A DNA stretch of 64,000 bases, taken from assembly GCF_905475395.1 (NCBI RefSeq), contig NC_058337.1, positions 129,725,960 through 129,789,959 of the forward strand, in the 5' to 3' direction. How positions within the stretch are numbered: the first letter of the stretch is position 1; the number at the start of each line of letters is the position of its first letter. The position numbers and the translations under genes are program-made. Positions 22,649 through 34,000 of the stretch are shown in pieces. The notes under the pieces are model-generated. The model was not told the origin of the DNA and searched no databases. It was given only the letters and a program-made list of their open reading frames with translations. The stretch is from Chrysoperla carnea. Taxonomy: Eukaryota > Arthropoda > Insecta > Neuroptera > Chrysopidae.

Positions 22649-23679
22649 CAGAGGCGGATTATAGGCGCAAGTTTACAAAGGGACACGCGCGTGAAAGTTT
22701 TTAAACAAACATAAAATTAATTGTGTAAGTAAGAATACGAAAACTTACAGCCCGTTGATATTAAAATTTTAAAATGTATGACAATTGAATTCACATAATT
22801 TATGGAAGCCTCGAAGCTGTCAACCCTAGAAGCTCAGTTGATTAAAGCGTAACCAATGCCGTACACAGTATGCCTGTGGTAGCGAGTTCGATTCCCGCCG
22901 CCACAATTAATTATTGTGTTGTGCATATAATAGATCTTATGGCCAAAGTGTGTCCCTCGTGGACAGTCAATATAAGCTAACCTAGCTTTGAAACTCTCAA
23001 TAGTCAAAGATTACGAAAAGTACACGGATACGGAAGAGAAAGCTTACAGCAGTGAACCTGCCGATTACATTACTTTGGCGGGAAACATTCGGAGTGATAT
23101 CTAGTAATTTTAGACAGACTTGTGGTTGAACTTCAAAGAGGCAATTTTACAGCAATTTTTACAGTAAATTATCGTTTTTAAGCAATTTTAACACTGCAGA
23201 AGTTCAAAATAAAGTAAGTATATTCGTAACAATGTATTCTGGTGATTTAGAAAACTAATTTTTGATAAATGTTCCATCTACGTTCTTATTGAACAAGGAT
23301 ATCTCGAGTTGAAGAACAGTCCCAAACAACCAACGCGATTTTATATTCTAAGAATTTAATTCAATTTTTATTCATTCTTCTTAAACAATACAAATATTGT
23401 ACAGAACATGTCATAAAAAAGGACCACAAAGAACTACGAAAAAAGTCTATATTGATAAATTTTTTACTGTGCGGGGAGCTAATTTTTAAAACTGCCTACG
23501 GGCACAAAATTTCTTAATCCGCCTCTGATAGAGTGTAAACACGTACATAATAAATATATCTTTGCCATAAAAAAGGACCACAAAGAACTACAAAAAATTC
23601 TATATTAATAGATTTTTATTACGGGGAGCGCTAATTTATAAAACTGCCTACGGGATCAAAATTTCTTAATCCGCCTCTG
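22649..23679 (+). mobile_element. hAT-type transposon remnant, about 1.03 kb
   Basis: The left end CAGAGGCGGATT at 22649 is inverted as AATCCGCCTCTG at 23668-23679. The 8-bp flanks ATCGAGGG and ATAGAGGG differ by one base, matching an aged hAT target duplication. A short frame near 23110 reads LDRLVVELQRG, reminiscent of the region before the C-terminal dimerisation part of hAT transposases (tentative). The interior contains a nested SINE, and the right end is tandemly duplicated. It is decayed and not autonomous. Confidence 0.75.
22826..22995 (+). mobile_element. tRNA-derived SINE (family B), copy 1, nested in hAT
   Basis: An A-box-like AGCTCAGTTGATTAAAGCG at 22831 and a B box GTTCGATTCC at 22886-22895, followed by CCGCCGCCACAA. 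The 3' part, GTGTGTCCCTCGTGGACAGT with a CTAACC end, matches the 3' terminus of the non-LTR element fragment at 28081-28395. It therefore looks like a SINE that borrowed a LINE tail. No clear target duplication was found. Confidence 0.75.
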
Positions 23680-23719
23680 ATAGAGGGTATACACGTAGAT
23701 AATATATCTTTGCCGGGCA
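23412..23719 (+). repeat. 154-bp tandem duplication of the hAT right end
   Basis: CATAAAAAAGGACCACAAAG starts at 23412 and again at 23566. Both units contain CTGCCTACGGG and the inverted terminus CTTAATCCGCCTCTG plus ATAGAG flank, then GTA(A/T)ACACGTA and TATATCTTTGCC. The duplication covers the transposon end and its outer flank. Confidence 0.88.
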
Positions 23720-24569
23720 ACTATTTGTACATTAAGACGTTAATTCACGTATATTTGATTGCATGCGTAAAATACATTAAACACAAACAAATTTTTATAT
23801 CATTTGGGCCATTCTATCTGGAATCGTAACACTATTTCAAAATAACGTCCCTTTCGAGGGACGAACGCACATCACGAAAAAAATATGTACTTTTACAAAC
23901 AATTTCAAAAACTGTTTGGAACTATTTGTCACTAATATATGAAACAATCAGATTATTATGGCAAAAGTTCCCTGATTTTGAATTTTCTTGCGTTTTAACA
24001 CTTTTAAAACTTTTCTTTGCAGATTCTGTATTTAATTTCACAACACATTTTTTTATACTTTAATTTTAATGACGGGTATCGATCCTAATATCACTCACGT
24101 ATTATCTAACCTACAAATCCTTGTACTTAATGACCTAATAATATCTTCTTTGATTTTCTTTCCGAAAATCGAAGCTTTCAACTATAAAAGAAAATTTCCG
24201 TTTTATTTGGAAATACACGCTAATGACGCATAATCGACTGTTATGATTATAACTCGTGTGCCTTTTTTTTCTTGATACCGTTCGCTGTAATTACTAGATT
24301 CATGGCAACGGTTTGGTTCATAATATTATCTCAACAAAAAATAATAAATTTTTGTAATGTATTTTTTAATATATAAATCAATAATTATCTAATAACATTT
24401 TTGTTTTCGATATATCCAATAATATGCGTTTAAGTATTTTTTTTCTCTATGTCTTTAATAAAATAAATTTTACCGAGGCTGATATTTTGCATTTTTTTTT
24501 CTTGTTTTCTTTGAATCAATAAACAAAAAAAAAAGAAAAGTAAGTAAAATTTTTTTAATGTATTTTGAT
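23720..24569. other. region downstream of CNOT4, probably partly its 3' UTR
   Basis: AT-rich. On the - strand an ATTAAA lies within about 20 bases after the CNOT4 stop and another near 24455. No single poly(A) site can be chosen with confidence. Confidence 0.4.
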
Positions 24570-25048
24570 TTAACATTCTTGCGTTTTTCCCTGTTGGTTA
24601 TTTTGTCTGAAACCGGGGGGTAATGGAATCTGATTTTGAAAATCTGTTGAATTCATCCAATTTTGACCAATTGCTGATGTGGTTGTACCAGTTTGTTGTG
24701 TATTAAAACCATTTGTTAAATGAGTTGTAAATTGTCCATTTACATTGTGTTGTTGAAATATTGATGGATTAAAACATCCGTTGGTACTAGCAGCCGCTAC
24801 CGCAGCAGCAACTGATGGTAATTGTGACATTTGTGACTGTTGTGTAAAATTATTTTGTAATGGTGTCGTTGTGAAATCAAGGCCTCGTAATGTTGACACA
24901 CTATTATTTACAGTATTTGTTGCGGATAATTGTTGTAAATTTGAACCATACTGTTCTCTAATCGTACCCATATTTACTAATGGAAAATGGCGACTTGATG
25001 ACACAATTGCTGGATCTAATGTTGTCCAATCATTACATACACCCAATC
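24570..25048 (-). CDS. CNOT4: CNOT4 exon 9 (last)
   Basis: The acceptor TGTTTTTAG precedes GATTGGG. It encodes residues 1036-1194: a conserved-looking VCNDWTTLDPAIVSSSRHFP start, a short Ala run, Gln/Asn/Thr-rich sequence, a PLPPGFR motif and the stop. Confidence 0.9.
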
Positions 25049-28000
25049 CTAAAAACATTATCACAAAATATTAAATCACTCATATACTCGATAATTTTCA
25101 ATTTTTAACCCCCGACGCAAAAAGAGGAATGTTATATGTGTGTCTGTCTATCTGTGACACCGTAGCTCTTAAACGGGTGATTCGAAAGATAAGTTGATTG
25201 TGTGTTTTTAACTATTGTTCAAAAAAATCTAAGGTGTCGGGGGCTTTTTAAATTTTGTAAATTTCACTAGGTATATAATTACCTGAATTTTGAGCTAAAT
25301 TTGGTGCTTGTGAATTTGATACGGGCCAACCATTAGATTGTTGAGAATTTATAGCGTTTTGATGCGATGTGTTATTAGCTGTTTGTCCTAAACTCATAAA
25401 CGGCAATATTTTGCTACCTAGAATAATACGAAAAAAAATACGATAAAATCCATACTAAAATAATTTTTAGAATTAGTAATATTTTCTGTATAAAATAGGT
25501 GTGGTCGAAATTATCACCCCCAAGCACAGGAACAGTGGTTAACTCAAAAATCTATTTGAAGCCATTTGTTTTTTAATTCGGAATAACACACCCTTTTTAT
25601 TATGAGGAAAAAAATTCTGTTCAAAAATGAAGGTTTGTCATTTACGTCTTTATCGTTCAAACATTTGGACGATATTATTTTTTATACATAAATGGCATAG
25701 ACACCTTTCATTTTCAATAGAAAATTTCGATTTTCTCTTTATATAAGATCGTTTTATTTAGAAATTAAAAATTCAATAACATGTGTTTGTTTATTTTGTT
25801 ACGAGTTTATTTTTTTCTAATGTACATTGGAAATAACGCGAATTTCATTGAGAAATGACAATTCTATCTATGTTTGAATTCGTTCATGAATATGTAATAA
25901 AAACTTAAAAAAAAAGATTTAAGTAAGTTATTTGCCATCTATTAGATATTTTTAATTTCTTATACATCTCCCACGGTTTTATAGATAAATTATTTTATCT
26001 CTTCTCAATGAAAAATATAAGAATACTAGCTGTTACCCGCCCGCTTTGCGTGGCGTAAAATATACCCGCTTTGCTGGGCAACATCCCCACTTGCACCCCT
26101 CCCTCCACATTTCCTCGCGTTGGATAACATTTTTGTAATGTACACGTCATGCTCTTTTATTTGATACCCCACTTAGGTATATTTGTAAATATTCGATATT
26201 TCCTTCCCACTTTCTCGCTACACCTTTCTACCCTCCGAAGGTTAAAAAAATTTCTAAATGTAATTTAAAACATTCTGACCAAGTTTTGAACTATTAAAAG
26301 CCATAATTTAAAAATATGAATTTTTTATTCATGAACACCCCCGCAACCCCCCCTTGTGGGTGGAATTTCGTAAAATCCGTTCTTAGCTGACCTCTACTTG
26401 GCAAAAGGAATATTCCTGCCAAATTTCAAATCTCTAGGTCTTATAGTTCCAGAGATGTCGTGATGAGTGACTATCTATCTATATAGATCTATAGAAAGTC
26501 TCCTATATATTTATAGATTAAGAATCCTTTCAACAAAAATTGACGGGAGACGAGATACACGAGTTTTACAACAAAATTATACAATTAACAATATGAAGTT
26601 ATTAATTCCATACAGTTCATTGCAGTTTCATCGTTAAAACAATTAAGTTTTAACAGTTTATGGCCGCTATATTTGTTTACAATAACGTCATACAGTCTAT
26701 GTTTACAATTTTTGTACCTTTGTGCGTCACAACTATGCGTCAAAATGAACTGATACTCATTTTGAAAAACTCATGAAAAAAATTTAACGTCAAATTGATG
26801 GAATTGAATGCAAACTTTCAGAGACTCCAGCATTAGTTTCACACCCTTTGACAAAGAAATTAAGCGTGAATGAAAAATTAACCTTGAAGGTTTTTCTGTC
26901 AAAATGAACAACTGACGCTCATTCCGATCGGCAAATCAATCAAATGTGGAAGGTTAAATTATTTAACGTGCAAAGTGCGAAGTTAGCTTCATTTTTATGT
27001 AATTTTCCGCTCAATATCAGACAGTTATTTAAAAAAAATTAGTTTATAATTCAATCTAATTAAACATGAAAAGATCGTGAACACTGGCTGCATTAAATCA
27101 ACTAATTCAATGTAAATTTCAAGTTTTCGACCTCGTTAGAAGACCGAGCCATTATTAAAAACAAAAACTCAAAAATTTTGACATTATTTCAGTTTTGGAC
27201 GATTTTGTCCCGAAAAGATTGGCTTTTCATCAAAGATTGTGGACTCATTTCTAAAGTAGGTTAAATTAGCAACATTTTGAGGCCAGAACGGGATCTAACA
27301 TCAGTTTTGAGGATGTAAATATTTTAATCAAACTTTACTATATTTGACGAAGGTTTGTACAAGTCTTTTGAGATGTTAGGAGGGTTTTCAAGAATATTCA
27401 GACGAGCACCGACAATTATTCGTTTACTTCATCTTCACCTGGCAGGTTCGGGCATGAGTAATTGTGTAACTTGAAATTTGGTTCAATTTTGAAAAGCTGT
27501 ATCTCCGAAAATATCAGTCCTATAAAAACCGCCCAGTCCATTATTTAATCTAGTTTAAAAAGTCGTTGACGAAAAATCTGTCATTCGGGTCAAAATCTAT
27601 AAAAACTGAAACAAGGACCAAATTTTTTTTTTATTTTTAAGAATGATCCGGTCTTTTGCCGAGATCGAAAACTTGGATTTAACATTGCCTTTATATTAAA
27701 AACAACATATCCAAAAATACAAAGATACCTGATTTGATACAACGTTCAATGTTTAATTTGACTGAATTATAATGAGTTACAACTGAGCATAGAAATAAAT
27801 ACAGAACGTATATCATTTTTAAATGATATTGTACTATCACAGTCACAGGTGTAGAGAACGGCGAGAAAAAGGCTGCCGAAAAGTTGCGATTTTTGTACCT
27901 CTCAAACTACTGAACGTTCAGATTACCGAGACTCTACTTTATACTAAGCATCCAAAAACATACTAAACGTCCAAAAACATAGTATCTCTTTCCTTATAGT

Positions 28001-31000
28001 CGAGTAATAAAAATAACACGGTGTAAATAATTCAACCAAAAAGCATGCCAAGCTCTGACTAAAGCACTACACCTTAAAACATTAGGTTAGATTAGGTTAG
28101 AGTGGCTGTCCTCGGGTGGGACACACTTAGACCATAGGGTCCGTTGTGATACCGTAAATGGGTTGGCCCATCCCCGGCCACTACTCCATGAACCATTTGG
28201 AGCTGTTTAAGAACAGCAGGAGGGCTTTGACGTCGACTGACTTTAGGTCGGAGAGGTCGTCAAAGAGAGGCTGGCTCAAGTAAGTCCATCTCCTCATGAC
28301 AAGAGCTGGGCAGTGATAGAGAAGATGAGACATTGCCTCCTCCTCCTCACCACTGTGACAGCTCCTGCACTAGTCGTGATACACTGCCAGGCCTAAGTTA
28401 AAACACTAAGCAAAAGAACAAAATATAAATTAAACTTACCATGTGGTCGTGGTAATCCAATACCAAATGAATTCATATGACTAAATCCAGGTGGTGGTAA
28501 ACGTGCACGATGCTGTTGTTGACTATTTAACATTTGTTCAGATTCCATTAATTCAGCTAACGCTTTCTGTGTTTCATGGAACGGGTCAAAACCTAATTCA
28601 TCTTCAACATTACGCTGTTGTTGTGTATGTTGTGTATTATTAACACCAACACCAACACCAACCCCAACTCCATTAACATTAACACCATTAACTCCGTTAT
28701 TTGTTGATACACCGTTATTTGTATTTGCTGATGGATTCACATTATTCAATAACAATTGTTGTGTTTGTCCTGAGAATTGATTAAAACTACCCCCACCTAC
28801 ACCCAATCCGGTTGTTGTTGATGTTGATTGTTGACCCAATAAACGATTTATTGGATTATTAGCACCATTATTTAATAAATTTGTATGCTGTTGTGGTTGA
28901 TTTGCTATTGTTGAACCAATAATTTGTTGAGCTATATTTTGTTGATTACCTATTAAACTAATATTATGTTGATCACCATTAATTAAATTATGTTGATTTT
29001 GAACTAAATTTATTTGATTTTGCAATAAAAAGTTTTGTTGATAACCACCACCTCCACCGTGATTTGTTAAAAAATTTGGTGGATGGTTTAAATGATTTGT
29101 TGATTGTTGTACAGTTAACAATGTATGCGGTGTTGAATTCTGTTGTTGATTCTGTTGATTTTTCATATTTAATAATATCTGTTGTTCATTTAATCGCATT
29201 AAATTCTGATGTTGTAAATGTTCGTTTATAAAATTATGTTGCCGTTCACTTGGATTAAATATATGATCTTGTGGTGCTTGTTGCTGTTGCTGCGGTGGTG
29301 GTGATGTGAAAGAATTTATAAAGTCTGGATGATGTTGATCTTTTAACGAATTTTTATGGAAATCAGCAAAAAATTTATACATATGTTGATCTAAACCATT
29401 AATAACTGGTGGAATTTGTGATTTTAAAGCCGCAATACCTAAGTCATTCTGTTGATTCTGTTGTTGTTGTTGGGGTGGGGGTATATTCATTGGATTATAA
29501 ATTGGATTACGCATGTCAGACGATGATGTAAAAACTGAATTATTTATATGCGATGTTATTAAGTCTGTACTAGGATTTGTCGTATAAAATGAGGAATCAG
29601 AATTATTTTGAGTACCTAACGACACTATAACACTACCATTACCACCATATTGACTAACAACAACGTCTTGTACACGATCACCAGCTGTCGATGGTGATGA
29701 TCCAGGACTATCATCGCCACCGGAATGTTGACTAACTGTTGTGGATATTTGATGTTTTGATGCAAAACCAAAAGCCGCTTCCCAATCTTCGGTTGAATTG
29801 ATATCCGGTAAACTATCATTTAATATATTGGAATTTTGTTGTTCGTAATTGCTGCCACCCGTTGAATTTTGTTGATCACCATCGGTTATTAATTTTTGGA
29901 ACGTATTTGGACTAAAGAAACTTGTGTTATCTTCATATAGCGTCATTTTATTTAAATTTTGTGCTAGTGGGCTTGAATTTGTTGAACGATCTGTATCATC
30001 ACTGGTTGTCGTCTCAATTTCTTGAGTTAATTCTTTTGTTTTGTCTATAATTTGATCAGTGATCTCAATCTGTTTAATATTGTTCTCTTGTACCGTAATT
30101 TTATTATTTTTCGATGGAAATATTTCATGGATCTGTTCTTGTTTTATCGATGTTATTAATTTACTACAATTATCTTTGTTATTTTCAGATGATTTTTGAC
30201 TATTCTTGATATTATTTGTTGTTATATTTTCATTGTTGTTCTGTTTTGTTGTAATAGCTGTTGTTTTATTTGAATTTTTATTCTTTTGTTGTAATTTATC
30301 TGTCGTTTTATTTGTAATTTGTTGAACTACTGTTGAATTGTTGCTTGTGTTTGTATGATTCGGTATCTGTTGAATTTGTTGTGGGTTGTCTTTGTTACTA
30401 TTTGCTATTGTAGTCGTTGTTGTTGATGTATTGTTTGATAATTGATTTACGTTGTTATTATTATTATTAATACTATTCCCATCACTTCCATTTTTACTTA
30501 TATTTCCTAACTGTGATGACTGTTTCGATTCTGTGCACGAAAATAAATACAATGATATTAATATTAAAAACGCCAGACCGTGTTTTGTTTTCAAAAGTCC
30601 TTAATTCTAAGACTCTGGAAATATCGTTTATAGTTAAAAATAGGGAATATTTTTTACTGTCTTTACAGAATTTACACTCGTTATTATTAAGTTTTCTAAT
30701 AGAAAAGCCGTAGAATAGTATAATTTAATGAAAAACCATATAAAATGTAAGTAATTAATATCAAACAGTATGTCAACAAATTTGACAAGCCCGTACTATG
30801 ATGTCACGTCCTTATAAAAATTTGAATTTTCGTTTTAGAAATTTTTGAATGCCCTCACTGAATTTGTACTTTTATTAATTATTTTTAAGTAATTAAAAAG
30901 ATACTAATTACTAAAATAATGGTTTAGTTGAAATGGCCAGTCATTAAAGTTACGGAAGAAAAATATTTGAACCAAATTTAAATTTCATGAATATTCCCTA

Positions 31001-34000
31001 TTTTGGAACTCAAGCAAACACACTCTTGCAACACGAGCCTTGGACAAGGTTAAAAGGAAACGGTTATTCAAGAATTACTCACTATTAATGAATTTTTAAG
31101 CCCGAACAGGAACATAAGCATAGGAAAAAGATAGAGGGAAACGCCCATTCTTCTAATTTATCTATTTTTTGTCTTAATTTAAGACGGTTTTACAAGATAA
31201 ATAACAAAACTAACCTGAATTAGAATTTTTCCTTTCTTTTCCTACGTTAGGAGGAGAACCATTCCGTGATAAACTTGGCCAAGCTTCTTTTTGTATAGGA
31301 GCCCCTATTAAAATAAATTTTGATACCAAATAAATAAAAATAAAAAAAACTTTTCTAAGCAAAGGACATTAAAAATAATAATATTTACCATTTTGCCCAG
31401 ATTGATTAGAACTGTTACTTAATGATTTATTTTGTACTTGCGCTGCAAGTGCCTCATGTAACCTTCTTTCATATTCTTGATGCTTTCCTTGATGCATCTC
31501 TTCTTTCGTAAAACTAGCTTCGGAATCCCCTAAATTAAAAATTTTGATATTAGAAATAAAAGTAACTTAAGTCGATTGTTTCCATCTGCATATCACCGTT
31601 AAAAGCTATCACACTTAAATCACAACACTTTCACTTTTAGTGTGAAGGAATTAAATATATAAAGAGTTCACTCTTTAGAGAAAACCCAATTAATAATAAA
31701 AATCATTTAAAAAAGCTAACCTAAATCATGAAGGTACATACAATCCGGCTTTGGACACGGCTGATTTTTCATAAAATGTGAACAATATTTGGTCGTACCC
31801 AACGACGACTTAATAAGCCGTCCATCTAGTGTTATATTATTTACACTCTGGATAGCTCTTAAGGCATCTTCACTCCTATAATAAGTGACATAAGCACTTG
31901 CAGATGGTCCCTAAAAACACCACAACACATATAAATTTCATAAATTGACACCATCAAATTTTTCGTAATTTCTACCTGAGAACCAGCGTAGCTCGTCGAC
32001 TGATTTATAACAACTTTATGAATTTTTCCAAATTTTCCAAAATATTCATGACGTCGCAGTACTTCAGCATCTGCTAAACGTACTGGAAGTCCAACCACAA
32101 ACACGAGATTCTTTTGCACAACTCGAACGGTTGCTAAATGCTTTCGCGATTCACTTAGACGCGCTTTTCGTTGCTGATCCCGTGCCCTCTTCTCAGCTTT
32201 CAACTGAGCAACTTGTTCCTTTGACAACGGTGTAAAATCTGCAGGATTTTCAGAATACGCTTTACGACAAGCTGGACATAGCCCATTCTCGTCTGTACGA
32301 ATCCTATGCCAACAAAATCGACATATCTGGAAAGAAAAAACAATTAAGTATTTCTCATTGGTCTCAGGTAATCAGGCTCATTTGAAAACGCAGCACTTTC
32401 GAAAAAAGTCGTAGAAAGTTTAGCAAACTCGCCAAATGGAAGCCACTAACGAAGTTTTAATTAATCATTTGATAAAAAGGGCGCTGTCCCGTGGACTTTA
32501 ATCCGATAACTTTCATTCGCGTTTACTTGGAAATATAGCGATATGCGTCGTTTATATCTATAGTCGCGATTTCACCTGACCTTGAAAAGTTAAATTGAAT
32601 TTCTTTAAGGATTGAGAATGTGATCTATTTCGATCGATTTTATTTCATTGTCGCATCGATATAAACGGCAATCATACCTTCTTTGTGATTAAAACAATAT
32701 TCAATATTGTTACCTCGTAATTTTTCGGAGTAAACGAAATTGTGATTGTTGTTTGAAGGAATCCTAACAACGGACAACTGTTTTGACTAACGTGGCTTCG
32801 TGGTTAGAGTTTCGGCGCCTTTTTCAGGCTACATACTTTTTCAGGCTATAATTTATTTTTGTAAAAAATCTCAGAGATTTGGATTTTTGATAAATGTTAA
32901 CTATTGCCACGAATATGTAACTCAAGGGTGCTTTCTTTCCGGTTAAAAATATTGAAGTTCTTTACATTTTTATATTATTTATTGCATACCAATTAAGGCA
33001 AAATTTGAAAACGTGAATAAGAATTTTTATCAAATAGCTAAAAATATATTTTGAATTTTGCAATGTTTCATTTTCAAGGTTTCTAGTTCACGTGTTTATT
33101 TATTTTTAGATGTCATATCCAATACTTTGTATACAAATTTTAAACCTATCATCGGGGCATAATTATTTTTTCGGATTTGCAAGACTAATTTCACATTATG
33201 CAACATTTCAGCAATTTACCTATCATCAAAGTATCGAAAGCGAAAATTTGTATCAATTTATCCTTACATACATGACCCAATTTTAGCCTTTAGTCGTTTT
33301 AATTATCCTTCAAATGATAAGGCTATTTCGTGGTACAATTTTAATAAACTGTGTCTATTAATTTTATACGCTAAGTGTCTCAATTTTCTCCTGTTGACTA
33401 TACTTCGTTTAAACTCTTTTTAAATCTCTCCATAAACAAGGCTTCTCCTCGGCAAATAAATTTATAGCAAGCTTATTTTCCCCTCAACTTTCCTATCATG
33501 AAAACCTGTTTGCCAAGACCAAGGTGGATACATAACTAATGCTAACAAGTAGAAGGTACTGAATGTTTTTCCTTATACATTCTTCGCATTAGCTTTGCTG
33601 GCATAGATTCTTATCGAATCACTTGCTCCAGACTCTTGAGTACCATTGGTTTTTTTCTAAAATATTTACGTTTGAAGAAATTTACTAGGTCTTATTATTT
33701 AAAATATTGCTTGCCACGTACTCGCCCCGATAATCTTTTTTAAACCTCCGACGAAAAAATAGGGACAATATAAGTTTAACGAGTGTATCTGTGTGGTATC
33801 GTAACGTAACAAATGAACCGATTTTGTTTTTGTTTTTGTTTAAAAGGCCAATGGTTCGAGTGTTCTTACCTACATTTCAATATTAAATCTGTTCAGTTTG
33901 AAGATATTTGAAACGAAAAACGTGTGGTCACCCATGGGCGTCTCAAACTACAGCAAAATTTGATGCAAACTATGCAAATTGGATGATTTGTGACTGTGTA

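Noticed and set aside
30531..30594. Apparent signal peptide at the start of the 733-codon open frame
   Set aside because: These codons lie upstream of a good acceptor (TTTCGTGCACAG). The phase with the preceding CNOT4 exon shows the true entry at 30530, so the hydrophobic run is intron.
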